DNA of 51,411 bases from an uncultured Lysobacterales bacterium (lineage in GTDB: Bacteria > Pseudomonadota > Gammaproteobacteria > Xanthomonadales > SZUA-36): positions 1 to 51,411 of the forward strand of contig CALBDB010000037.1 in NCBI GenBank assembly GCA_937927755.1, in the 5' to 3' direction. Below the pieces are notes generated by a model that did not search any database, was not told the DNA's origin, and saw only the letters and a list, made by a program, of their open reading frames with translations. Each line of letters opens with the position of its first letter. Position 1 is the first letter of the stretch. Made by a program: the position numbers and the translations under genes. This document shows positions 28,567-36,621 of the stretch, piece by piece.

Positions 28567-29940
28567 ATGAAAACGATCATCGAGCCATTCAGAATCAAAT
28601 CCGTCGAGCCCATACGTATGACCACGCCAGAGCAGCGTGAGCAATATATCAAGGATGCCTACTACAACCTGTTTACCCTGCACTCTGATGATGTGCTGAT
28701 CGATCTGCTGACCGATTCTGGCACCTCCAGTATGAGTGCACGCCAGTGGGGAGCCCTGATGCAGGGTGATGAATCCTACGCCGGAAGCCCGTCTTTTTAC
28801 CGCTTCAAGCAAGCCGTGGAAAAGCTGATGCCGTTCAAGTACCTGATCCCCACGCACCAGGGACGGGCAGCTGAGAGCATCCTGTTTACCATAGTCGCCG
28901 AGCCCCACCATTCAATACCGAACAATACACATTTCGACACGACCCGCGCCAATGTCGAGGCGCAGGGCGCAGAGGCAGTCGACCTGGTTATTGCCGAAGG
29001 GCGTGACCCGGAATCGATGCACCCGTTCAAGGGCAACATGGATATTGAAGCGCTGGAAAAATTCATCACCACCAGGGGTGTCGAGAACATTCCCGTCTGC
29101 ATGTTGACCGTGACCAACAACTCCGGCGGAGGCCAGCCGGTATCCATGGAGAATATCCGGCAGACACGTGAGGTCTGTGACCGTCATGGTATTCCGCTAT
29201 TCATCGATGCCTGCCGTTTCGCTGAAAATGCCTGGTTCATCAAGCAGCGCGAAGAAGGTTATGCTGACACGCCCGTAGAAGACATCGTTCGCGAGATGTT
29301 TTCCTATGCTGATGGCTGCACCATGAGCGCCAAGAAAGACGGCCTGGCCAACAGCGGCGGCTGGCTGGCGATGAACAATGAAGACTGGGCGGTGGAATGC
29401 AGGAATCGGCTGATTCTGACCGAAGGTTTCTCCACCTATGGCGGGCTGACCGGTCGCGACCTCGATGCAATCGCGATCGGGCTGGAGGAGGTCGTACAGG
29501 AAGACTACCTGCATTATCGAATTGCTTCTACGCAGTATGTCGCACGTCATATTGCAGAAGCCGGAGTCCCGATCATGCAACCTGCCGGCGGCCATGCCGT
29601 TTACATCGACGCGAGGCGGTTTCTACCCCATATTCCACCCCTTCAATACCCGGGCCAGTCCCTTGCTGTTGAACTCTACAAACACGGTGGCATCAGGGGC
29701 TGCGAAATCGGCACAGCCATGTTTGGCTTGCATCCTGATGGCCAGGAAATGCCAGCCAAAATGGAACTGGTGCGCCTGGCAATTCCCCGGCGGATGTACA
29801 CGCAAAGCCAGATGGATTACGTTATCGAAGTGGTCCAGGAAGTTAATGCGAAGCGCGAATCAATGCGTGGTATGAAGTTTATCCGCCAACCAAAAGCGTT
29901 ACGGCATTTCACCGGGCGCTTTGACTACGTCGATCAGTAG
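28567..29940 (+). CDS. tnaA: Tryptophanase (tryptophan indole-lyase)
   Basis: This PLP enzyme splits tryptophan to indole, pyruvate and ammonia. The 457 residues match the tryptophanase/tyrosine phenol-lyase family throughout (EPFRIKSVEPIR, DLLTDSGTSSMSARQWGAL, IPTHQGRAAE, then the PLP lysine in CTMSAKKDG at Lys257). Two specificity residues decide between the enzymes. Tyrosine phenol-lyase has Thr124 and Arg381, whereas this protein has Asp124 (HFDTTR) and Ile381 (GCEIGT), as in E. coli tryptophanase. No TnaC-like leader peptide is evident in the short upstream gap. The product pyruvate could enter the oxidoreductase encoded elsewhere in the window. Confidence 0.85.
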   Translation: MKTIIEPFRIKSVEPIRMTTPEQREQYIKDAYYNLFTLHSDDVLIDLLTDSGTSSMSARQWGALMQGDESYAGSPSFYRFKQAVEKLMPFKYLIPTHQGRAAESILFTIVAEPHHSIPNNTHFDTTRANVEAQGAEAVDLVIAEGRDPESMHPFKGNMDIEALEKFITTRGVENIPVCMLTVTNNSGGGQPVSMENIRQTREVCDRHGIPLFIDACRFAENAWFIKQREEGYADTPVEDIVREMFSYADGCTMSAKKDGLANSGGWLAMNNEDWAVECRNRLILTEGFSTYGGLTGRDLDAIAIGLEEVVQEDYLHYRIASTQYVARHIAEAGVPIMQPAGGHAVYIDARRFLPHIPPLQYPGQSLAVELYKHGGIRGCEIGTAMFGLHPDGQEMPAKMELVRLAIPRRMYTQSQMDYVIEVVQEVNAKRESMRGMKFIRQPKALRHFTGRFDYVDQ

Positions 29941-29954
29941 AAAGCCTTCCCAAT

Positions 29955-29988
29955 AAAAAAGACCCCCGTTCCTGTTGTAACGGGGGTC
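29955..29988 (-). terminator. Intrinsic terminator of the small secreted protein gene
   Basis: GACCCCCGTT (29961-29970) pairs perfectly with AACGGGGGTC (29979-29988). On the minus strand the hairpin is followed by TTTTTT (29960-29955), so it best terminates the minus-strand gene. It may also stop tnaA transcription. Confidence 0.85.
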
Positions 29989-29994
29989 AACCCT

Positions 29995-30399
29995 TTACTG
30001 GCCGAGTTCCGAATAACCAAAAGGCTCAAGAGTAACTACTTCTCCAGCCAAATAATTTACTTCCTGACAGGTAGAGGTGGTTGGGATGCGCCCGCCGCAG
30101 ACATAATCAAGATCGACCATGACGTAGTAAGTTCCGGACTGATGAACGTGGAAACTGAATTTTCCACTGTCATCGGTGTGAATGGTTTGCAGGGGGATGC
30201 CACCGCAGTGCTCTGTAAAGAGTTGGATATGGATTCCCTCAAGACCACCATCTTCACAATCGCAATTGCCATCCTTGTTATGGTCGCAGTAAACATTACC
30301 GTTGATTCCATCAATTGCCGGCCGTGTCACGGGGTCTTCAGCGACGCTCGGCACCGGGGTGAGAAAGAGCACAAGAATTATTAGTTTTGAGTATTTCAT
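29995..30399 (-). CDS. Small secreted SdrD_B-like (Ca-binding, Ig-like) protein
   Basis: This 134-residue protein has a signal peptide (MKYSKLIILVLFLTPVPSVA). The mature part starts as an SdrD_B repeat: VYCDHNKDGNCDCEDGGLEG contains a D-x-N-x-D-G-type calcium loop, followed by IHIQLFTEHCGG and the strand pattern DDSGKFSFHVHQSGTYYVMV. Several Cys residues could form disulphides. Such domains occur as repeats in adhesins; a single copy as a free protein is unusual. The start at 30399 follows AGGA at a good distance. Function is unknown. Confidence 0.65.
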   Translation of the reverse strand: MKYSKLIILVLFLTPVPSVAEDPVTRPAIDGINGNVYCDHNKDGNCDCEDGGLEGIHIQLFTEHCGGIPLQTIHTDDSGKFSFHVHQSGTYYVMVDLDYVCGGRIPTTSTCQEVNYLAGEVVTLEPFGYSELGQ

Positions 30400-30421
30400 T
30401 TCCGTTCCTGGCATTAGGTAA

Positions 30422-30614
30422 TTAGTGCAGGTTATCCGTATGGTCGACAATCGTTTCGTTCAACAAGGCCTGGATTGCGGTGATGACCCGGTTTTGGAAA
30501 TGTCTTGCGGTTAATGACCTTTCCGTTTTCTACCGGGTACACTACGTACTTCTCTACACGACCAAAGTGTTTACTGATGGTTTGTTCATCAGCAGAAGCG
30601 ATAGCGATTTTCAT
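30422..30614 (-). pseudogene. Truncated/frameshifted NifX-like (dinitrogenase Fe-Mo cofactor family) gene
   Basis: The N-terminus (MKIAIASADEQTISKHFGR, then YVVYPVENGKVINRKTFPKPGHH) is the start of a NifX/NifB-C-type domain, usually about 110 residues. After GHH the frame runs into NPGLVER and stops at 30432, giving only 60 residues. Skipping one base continues as AIQALLNETIVDHTDNLH to a stop at 30422, hinting at a frameshift, but the rest of the domain is still absent. A good GGAGG lies upstream, so it may still be translated. Divergent from an XRE-cupin regulator. Confidence 0.6.
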
Positions 30615-30681
30615 GGTTTCTGAACCTCCGTTTCCATGTTTTGCTTTTCATTCTGAGTGTACATCTATAATGTGTTATTAT

Positions 30682-30698
30682 CAATTATAATTGTACAA
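30682..30698. promoter_or_regulatory. Twin overlapping palindromes between the NifX-like remnant and XRE-cupin gene
   Basis: CAATTATAATTG (30682-30693) and TTGTACAA (30691-30698) are both perfect palindromes and share three bases. They sit in the AT-rich gap between divergent genes, a natural place for the operator of the XRE-cupin protein. Confidence 0.5.
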
Positions 30699-30746
30699 AA
30701 TACCTTATATTTAGTCTGTGTATTTATTGATAACCAGGAACAGGAT

Positions 30747-31328
30747 ATGGACGAAAAGAAAGCCGTGGGGCAGCGTATCAGGGTGTTGCGAACGAGGAGG
30801 GAGTTATCGCTCAGGGCCTTGGCACAATTAAGCAATCTCTCAACCAATGCCATCAGCCTGATCGAGCGCGGGGATACCTCACCGACGGTATCATCATTAC
30901 ATAGTCTCGCCTCCGCACTGGGCGTTCCAATCACTGCATTCTTCGAGCAACACGGTGATGGGCAGGTGATTCACCTGAAAAAGGATCAGAGACCCAGTTC
31001 TGCAACCGCGGGGGTCGAGATGGAGAACCTCGGCAGTGGTCTGCCGAACCAGCAGATCGAGCCGTTCCTGATGACGATCAAACCCGGGGGCAGCAGCACC
31101 AGCAGCCAGATCACCCATGCCGGTGAAGAATTCGTCTTTGTGCTGCAGGGATCGTTGGTATGCAAAATCAATAAGAAGGAATACGATCTCGAAAAAGGCG
31201 ACAGCCTTTTATTCCTGGCATCACAACCGCATATCTACCGGAACCAGACGTCAGGGATTGCCCGGATTCTGATTATTTTTCAGCCTGTTGTTGGGCAGGT
31301 CATGGCACACCAGCACTACATGGAATAA
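30747..31328 (+). CDS. XRE-family transcriptional regulator with C-terminal cupin sensor
   Basis: This 193-residue regulator has an N-terminal helix-turn-helix (IRVLRTRRELSLRALAQLSN, then ISLIERGDTSPTVSSLHSLA). A cupin domain follows, with HAGEEFVFVLQGSLVCKIN, YDLEKGDSLLFLASQPHIYRN. The cupin probably senses a small molecule or metal. The start at 30747 follows AGGA; a longer frame from 30657 would begin inside the palindromes and is rejected. It is divergent from the NifX-like remnant. The target genes are not known. Confidence 0.9.
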   Translation: MDEKKAVGQRIRVLRTRRELSLRALAQLSNLSTNAISLIERGDTSPTVSSLHSLASALGVPITAFFEQHGDGQVIHLKKDQRPSSATAGVEMENLGSGLPNQQIEPFLMTIKPGGSSTSSQITHAGEEFVFVLQGSLVCKINKKEYDLEKGDSLLFLASQPHIYRNQTSGIARILIIFQPVVGQVMAHQHYME

Positions 31329-31329
31329 T

Positions 31330-33006
31330 TCAAAGCCCGGTTTTCACGTCCGCATCGGCGTTACTCCAGATACCGGCCAGCGTACTGCGTGCATGTTTTG
31401 CTGCGGCCTGGTTGCCCCGCTTACTTTCCGCCTCTGAAAGCCCCAACAATGCCAGCGATTTCAGACGCGTTCTTTCCAGTTGGGTTTCGAATGCCTCTGC
31501 CGCTTCATCATAGTCGCCCCTGGACAACAACAAGCCGCCAAGCAATTCGGCCGATGGCAGGTCAACAAAAGGCGGGCCGAATGAGAATGGCATTTCCCCT
31601 TCCATGCGGCTTGCCTCACGCGCATATTCCACTGCCTTGTCTGGTTGTTGCTCTGCCCGGGCAATCATCGCCTGGATTTCATAGTCCATCACATTGAGAC
31701 GGTCCAGGTACAGGAGGTCGGTGGGCGCCTGTCTTTCCATCGCGAATATCGCTTTCCCCAAAGCCTCTTTGAACTCGCGGAATTTTTCTAAATGCTTTTT
31801 GGCCGTAGCTGCCTCCCCTGCATGGGCTGCATCCAGTGCCCGGACATAGCTGAATGTCAGGTTGGGGTCATATGCATCCGCCATGTTGAACGTCCAGGCT
31901 GCAATCTCACGATCTTTACCGCGGGTTTCAATCATATAGCGGGCCCACATCTGCACCAGTGAGCCGACCTCTGAGCGGTCGGCGTTCAGGTTCAGCGGTT
32001 CCGTGGGAACGACCCCGGAATTATTCGCATCTGCATAAGCCGCTTTGAGCAGCTCACCGGCCTCGGTATTCCTGCCCTGTTGTAGCAGGCCATAGAGAAG
32101 CCAGAAATTGTAATGCCCCCAGTGCCGAGCCGGCTGGCCGCGGCTGACCCGCATCTTGTTTTGGACCAGCACCGCTGCCTTATTGGCAGTGATCACGTCA
32201 CCCCACATGCCAACAGCCGTGAAGATATGCGAAGTCATATGCTGCGAATGCCCGGCATCAGGGGCCAGGACTGCCAGCACGCGGGCTGCTTCGAGCCCCA
32301 GTGGCGCATGGATGGGATCATCGACACCGTGAATCAGGTAATGTGCAGCGCCCGGGTGCTCCCGGTTGGAATAAAACACGGACTGTGAGATTGCAGTGCT
32401 TTGCATATAGGCAGGCACATCCCTTACACCAGCACTGGCGCCGAATATCGCAAGGGCATAAAACAACTGCACCTCGTGATCGTCCGGATAGTTGGCGGCC
32501 ATTTGCTGCATGTGAAACATGTAGGCCCGGTCACGCTCGACCTTTGGTCCGTCACCGTAGAGCACATCAAGGGCGGCCAGGTAATCCCGCTCTTTTTGCG
32601 ATGTTGTTTTTGATTGACGGGCTTCGGCCGAAGACCCCAGTTTATTCAATATGGCCCGTGCTGCTTCAAGCTCCTGCTCGTCCCAGATCGGGTGATTGTG
32701 GGTCATGGCTTCACCCCAGTAAGCCATCACAAAATTCGGGTCATGTTGCCGGGCTTCCTGGAATTTCTCCTCGGCAAAGGGATACTCGAACAGGTGCAAT
32801 AGCAGCATCCCTTCAATGAAGGCAGCCTGGGCTTCGGGTGATTGCGTGGTGGTTGGAAAATTGATACTTCCCAGCACCCTGGTTGTCGCCTGCTGATCCT
32901 GCTCCTGGTGATTGTCATCTTCGTGAGAAATTACCATCGTGGGTGTTACGGCCAGGACCATGGCCATAAACAGGCCACCGATTTTATATGCGCTCATTTT
33001 TTTCAT
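31330..33006 (-). CDS. Secreted TPR-type protein with a conserved histidine-rich motif
   Basis: This 558-residue protein has a signal peptide (GGLFMAMVLAVTPTMVIS). Helical repeats resemble tetratricopeptide units (FAEEKFQEARQHDPNFVMAY early, YDEAAEAFETQLERTRL late). The core holds HPGAAHYLIHGVDDPIHAPLG and DAGHSQHMTSHIF, with His222, 226, 233, 253, 256 and 260, which looks like a metal site. I recall a widespread family annotated only as TPR proteins with this motif. It ends one base after the convergent XRE-cupin gene. An enzyme role is possible but unproven. Confidence 0.7.
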   Translation of the reverse strand: MKKMSAYKIGGLFMAMVLAVTPTMVISHEDDNHQEQDQQATTRVLGSINFPTTTQSPEAQAAFIEGMLLLHLFEYPFAEEKFQEARQHDPNFVMAYWGEAMTHNHPIWDEQELEAARAILNKLGSSAEARQSKTTSQKERDYLAALDVLYGDGPKVERDRAYMFHMQQMAANYPDDHEVQLFYALAIFGASAGVRDVPAYMQSTAISQSVFYSNREHPGAAHYLIHGVDDPIHAPLGLEAARVLAVLAPDAGHSQHMTSHIFTAVGMWGDVITANKAAVLVQNKMRVSRGQPARHWGHYNFWLLYGLLQQGRNTEAGELLKAAYADANNSGVVPTEPLNLNADRSEVGSLVQMWARYMIETRGKDREIAAWTFNMADAYDPNLTFSYVRALDAAHAGEAATAKKHLEKFREFKEALGKAIFAMERQAPTDLLYLDRLNVMDYEIQAMIARAEQQPDKAVEYAREASRMEGEMPFSFGPPFVDLPSAELLGGLLLSRGDYDEAAEAFETQLERTRLKSLALLGLSEAESKRGNQAAAKHARSTLAGIWSNADADVKTGL

Positions 33007-33085
33007 GTGCTATTGCCAGGTTTGTTTTTATTGGGGGTTACTGAAGTGTAGTCCATAAGAAACCAGGTGACCCAGATCTCAATAA

Positions 33086-33124
33086 TTGGCATACCGGCAA
33101 ATGCCAAAACATTTCCGCTACAAT
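33086..33124 (+). promoter_or_regulatory. Inverted repeat and -10 upstream of def-dmsABC
   Basis: TTGGCAT (33086-33092) and ATGCCAA (33101-33107) form perfect 7-base arms 8 bases apart. A -10-like TACAAT lies at 33119-33124, so the repeat covers the -35 region. No FNR box is seen here, which is unusual for a DMSO-reductase-type operon. Confidence 0.45.
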
Positions 33125-33161
33125 CTAATTAAATAAATCTGTCATCACCAAGGGTGTTCTC

Positions 33162-33698
33162 ATGGCGATTCAAGATGTCCTGCAATTCGGCAATCCTTTT
33201 TTGCGCGAATCCTGTGTAAAGGTTGTTGACTTTGAATCCCCCGAAATCCTGAAAACCGGAGCTGACTTGCAGGATACCCTGCACGACCTGCAACGCATTC
33301 ATGGCCGCGGTGGCGGCCTGGCGGCACCGCAGATCGGCTCAAGACTCCGAATGGTTTATGTCAATGCACGTGACCGCTCGTTCCATCTCTGCAATCCGGA
33401 AATCGTTGAGCGTAGCAAAGAGACCTTCGAGGTCTGGGATTTCTGCTTCAGCGCCGGAGCGTCGTTCCTGGCCCAGGTCACGCGTAACCTGCGTATCCGT
33501 GTCGAGTACCAGGATATAGCCGGTGGCAAACTGAGCGAAGAGTTCGAAGGCTATTTTTCCGAGCTGCTTCAGCACGAAATCGATCACCTTGACGGGACCC
33601 TGTTCATCGATCGTGTCAATAAGCCCGAAAGCTTCACGATGGTTGAAGAGTGGGATAAGCAGCATGCTGACCAACTGCACAACGGACGATCAGTTTAA
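33162..33698 (+). CDS. def: Peptide deformylase (divergent type)
   Basis: It removes the formyl group from N-terminal Met. The 178 residues hold the three motifs: GGGLAAPQIGS (Gln57), a divergent second motif WDFCFS in place of EGCLS but with the metal ligand Cys95, and QHEIDHLDG (His138, Glu139, His142). The metal ligands and catalytic Glu are present, so activity is likely. The second motif marks it as a secondary, atypical deformylase rather than the housekeeping one. Its stop overlaps the dmsA start (TAATG), tying it to the molybdoenzyme operon. Confidence 0.88.
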   Translation: MAIQDVLQFGNPFLRESCVKVVDFESPEILKTGADLQDTLHDLQRIHGRGGGLAAPQIGSRLRMVYVNARDRSFHLCNPEIVERSKETFEVWDFCFSAGASFLAQVTRNLRIRVEYQDIAGGKLSEEFEGYFSELLQHEIDHLDGTLFIDRVNKPESFTMVEEWDKQHADQLHNGRSV

Positions 33699-35995
33699 TG
33701 GCAATCAGACCCACACTGGAAATTTCAAACACCTACACCGGTGAAGAAAAAATGATCAGAACCGGTTGCCCCTCACATAATTGCGGCGGCAGGTGCCTGC
33801 TCCGGGTACATGTCAGGGATGGCCTGATCACCCGTATTGAAACCGATGACAGACCGGGTGATACGGTTGCCGACCCCCAATTGAGAGCCTGTATCAGGGG
33901 CCGTTCCTACCGCCACCGCCAGCACCATGAAGACCGCCTGAAGTACCCGTTGAAAAGAGTCGGTGAGCGCGGCTCCGGCAAATTCGAGCGTATCAGCTGG
34001 GATGAGGCCACCGACCTGGTGGCTGCAAACATCAAACGGATAAAGGAGCGGTACGGGAACACATCCATATTTATCCCCTATGGCACCGGCAGCTATAACC
34101 AGACAGGCGGCAGGTGGTCGGCCGAACGCCTGATGAATTTGTATGGAGGGTCGCTGGAGTACTACAACTCGTATTCCTGGGCCTGTATTTCCAGGGCAAC
34201 CGCCACTGTTTACGGCACCGATGTATGCGGCAACCAGCGCCAGGACTGGTTAAACAGCAAGTACATCATCATGTGGGGCTGGAATCCTTCAGAGATGCGG
34301 GACGGCACCAACAGTGAGTATTTTCTGAAAGAGGCCCGCAAGAAAGGCGCAAAGGTCATTTGCATTGACCCGCGCATGACAATGAGCGCAGTGTCGCTGG
34401 CCGATGAATGGATTGCGATTCGCCCGGGCACCGACGTGGCCATGATGAGCGCCATGGCCTACGTGATGATTTCGGAGGGTCTATACGACAGGGAGTTTGT
34501 AGATAGATATTGCATGGGTTTTGACAAGTCGCAAATGCCGCAGGCATATCAAAACGAAGAAAGTTATAGAGATTACATACTAGGCACCAGGGACAAGCAG
34601 CCCAAAACGCCCGAGTGGGCAGAAAATATAACCACTGTCCCCAAACAAGACATTATCCGAATCGCCAGGGAATACGTTACCGCAGAGTCGGCAGTTTTGT
34701 ACCAGGGTTATGGTATGCAAAGACGCGCCTATGGCGAGCAGGTGGTTCGTGCCGGTTGCGTGTTGGCGGCCATCACCGGCAATGTCGGCAAATCCGGTGG
34801 CTGGGCAAGCGGTATTGCCTTACAGGCTGGCGGAGGCCCACTCTGGAATGTCCTGCCGGTTCTTGAAAATCCGACCGGCGCAAAAATACCATCGTTTCTA
34901 TGGTCTGAAGCAGTGCTAAGAGGGCCGGAGCTGACCAAAAAAGAAGGCCTCGTTGGCGTGGACAGCCTGCCTCACGGCATCAAGATGATCTGGGCGGTGG
35001 CTTCAAACGCCATCGTCAACCAGCATGCAAATATAAACCGCACCATCGAAATCATAAAAGACACATCCAGGCTGGAGTTCTTCGCCGTACAGGACAACTT
35101 CATGACGGTGACGGCGCAGTTTGCCGACCTGGTATTGCCCGCCTGCACCCAGTTTGAAACCTGGGGCATGGAAGATGGATGGAAGTATGGAGAAGAGCTG
35201 ATATTCCAGCCAAAAATTTTCGATACCCCGTGGGAAACCAAGAGTGATTACGCCATTTGTGCAGCGGTCGCGGAAAAACTGGGAATCAGGGAGGAATTTA
35301 GCGAAGGCAGGGATGAAAAACAGTGGATCAGCGCCCTGCTAGATGAATATCGTGAGCATAGGTTTCCCAATCTTCCTTCCATGCAAGAGTTCGAGGAATC
35401 GAACATTGGGGTGTATTCGAGACCCGTCGACGAGCCAAAGGTTGCATTTAAGAAGTTCAGGAAAAACCCGGATGAAAACCCCTTGCCAACAGCATCCGGC
35501 AAGATAGAGATTTTCTGTGAAGAGATGTTCAACAGAAATTTACCGGACGAGGTGCCCGCCATCCCCAAGTACATCCAGGAGTGGGAAAGCCCGTTTGGAA
35601 AAGAGAGTGAACAGTACCCGCTACAGGTAATCGGCACCCATTTTATGCCGAGGGTGCATTCCACGTTTGCAAATGTCGACTGGAACAGGGAAGCCTTTCC
35701 GCAACGGGTGTTTATCAACCCGCTTGATGCGCAAGCGAGGGGTCTGAAAAACGGTCAAAAAGTAAAAATCTTTAACGACAGGGGCACGGTGATACTCCCC
35801 TGCCGCATCACCCGGCGAATACTGCCGGGCGTTATCAATATCCCCCAGGGCGCATGGTGGAATCCGGACAAGGATGGTAATGATATTGGGGGTTCCGTCA
35901 ATACACTGACCTCTGAGCGCTGGAGTCCATTTGCCTTTGGCAACACGCAACATACCATCATGGCCGAAGTTGAACCGCTTGGACGCCATCAATGA
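33698..35995 (+). CDS. dmsA: DMSO-reductase-family molybdopterin oxidoreductase, catalytic subunit (no Tat signal)
   Basis: This 765-residue protein is closest in pattern to DmsA. The N-terminal [4Fe-4S] ligands are CPSHNCGGRC and, later, RACIRG. The molybdenum region reads YYNSYSWACISRA, with Ser as possible metal ligand. The C-terminal domain has NIPQGAWWNPDKDGNDIGG, then NTLTSERWSPFA, as in DmsA. The N-terminus (MAIRPTLEISNTYTG) has no twin-arginine signal, unlike E. coli DmsA, so it is expected to stay in the cytoplasm. It overlaps def upstream and dmsB downstream. The natural substrate (DMSO, TMAO or another) is unknown. Confidence 0.88.
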   Translation: MAIRPTLEISNTYTGEEKMIRTGCPSHNCGGRCLLRVHVRDGLITRIETDDRPGDTVADPQLRACIRGRSYRHRQHHEDRLKYPLKRVGERGSGKFERISWDEATDLVAANIKRIKERYGNTSIFIPYGTGSYNQTGGRWSAERLMNLYGGSLEYYNSYSWACISRATATVYGTDVCGNQRQDWLNSKYIIMWGWNPSEMRDGTNSEYFLKEARKKGAKVICIDPRMTMSAVSLADEWIAIRPGTDVAMMSAMAYVMISEGLYDREFVDRYCMGFDKSQMPQAYQNEESYRDYILGTRDKQPKTPEWAENITTVPKQDIIRIAREYVTAESAVLYQGYGMQRRAYGEQVVRAGCVLAAITGNVGKSGGWASGIALQAGGGPLWNVLPVLENPTGAKIPSFLWSEAVLRGPELTKKEGLVGVDSLPHGIKMIWAVASNAIVNQHANINRTIEIIKDTSRLEFFAVQDNFMTVTAQFADLVLPACTQFETWGMEDGWKYGEELIFQPKIFDTPWETKSDYAICAAVAEKLGIREEFSEGRDEKQWISALLDEYREHRFPNLPSMQEFEESNIGVYSRPVDEPKVAFKKFRKNPDENPLPTASGKIEIFCEEMFNRNLPDEVPAIPKYIQEWESPFGKESEQYPLQVIGTHFMPRVHSTFANVDWNREAFPQRVFINPLDAQARGLKNGQKVKIFNDRGTVILPCRITRRILPGVINIPQGAWWNPDKDGNDIGGSVNTLTSERWSPFAFGNTQHTIMAEVEPLGRHQ

Positions 35996-36621
35996 ACAAA
36001 ACGGGCGTAAAGAGACTGGCTTTCTATTTTGATTCCAGTGCCTGCTCGGGCTGTAAAACCTGCCAGATGGCCTGCAAGGACAAGAACAACCTCGCGATCG
36101 GCCAGGTCTGGAGAAGGGTTTACGAAGTCTCGGGCGGCAGTTGGAAAAAACAGGGGTCTGCATGGCGGCAAGATGTATTTGCCTACAATTTATCCATGTC
36201 GTGCAATCACTGCGAGGATCCGATTTGTGCAAGAAACTGCCCGACAAAGGCCCTGTGGAAACGTCAAGACGGCATCGTTCAATTAGACCAGAACCTGTGC
36301 ATAGGCTGTAAGTATTGCGCCTGGGTTTGCCCCTACGGCGCCCCGCAATACGATCCGCAAAAAGGCGTCATGGGCAAATGTGACCTGTGTGCTGACTATA
36401 TAGATGAAGGCAAAAACCCGAGTTGCGTGGACGCTTGTCCGATGCGTGCCCTTGATATCGGGGATTATGAGGAATTGAAAGAGAAATATGGTGAATCCGA
36501 CCATATCTACCCCCTGCCGGACAACTCCATTACGGAGCCATCTATCTGTATCAAGGCGCACCCGAACGCGAGCAAACCGGACCCCATGGTGACAAATGTC
36601 GAGGAGGTAAAACTTGCGTAG
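35992..36621 (+). CDS. dmsB: DmsB-like four-cluster ferredoxin subunit
   Basis: This 209-residue electron-transfer subunit holds four Cys groups: SGCKTCQMACKDKN, CNHCEDPICARNCPTKAL, CIGCKYCAWVCPYGAPQ and CDLCADYIDEGKNPSC, then VDACPMRAL. This is the DmsB/NrfC arrangement of four [4Fe-4S] clusters. It passes electrons from the membrane subunit to the molybdenum subunit. Its start overlaps the dmsA stop by ATGA, and the dmsC start lies inside its last codons. Confidence 0.93.
   Translation: MNKTGVKRLAFYFDSSACSGCKTCQMACKDKNNLAIGQVWRRVYEVSGGSWKKQGSAWRQDVFAYNLSMSCNHCEDPICARNCPTKALWKRQDGIVQLDQNLCIGCKYCAWVCPYGAPQYDPQKGVMGKCDLCADYIDEGKNPSCVDACPMRALDIGDYEELKEKYGESDHIYPLPDNSITEPSICIKAHPNASKPDPMVTNVEEVKLA

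Noticed and set aside
28567-29940. Tyrosine phenol-lyase identity
   Set aside because: The residues aligned with its Thr124 and Arg381 are Asp and Ile, as in tryptophanase.
33086-33107. A sigma-54 promoter reading of the TTGGCAT region
   Set aside because: The GG and GC elements are not at the required spacing.
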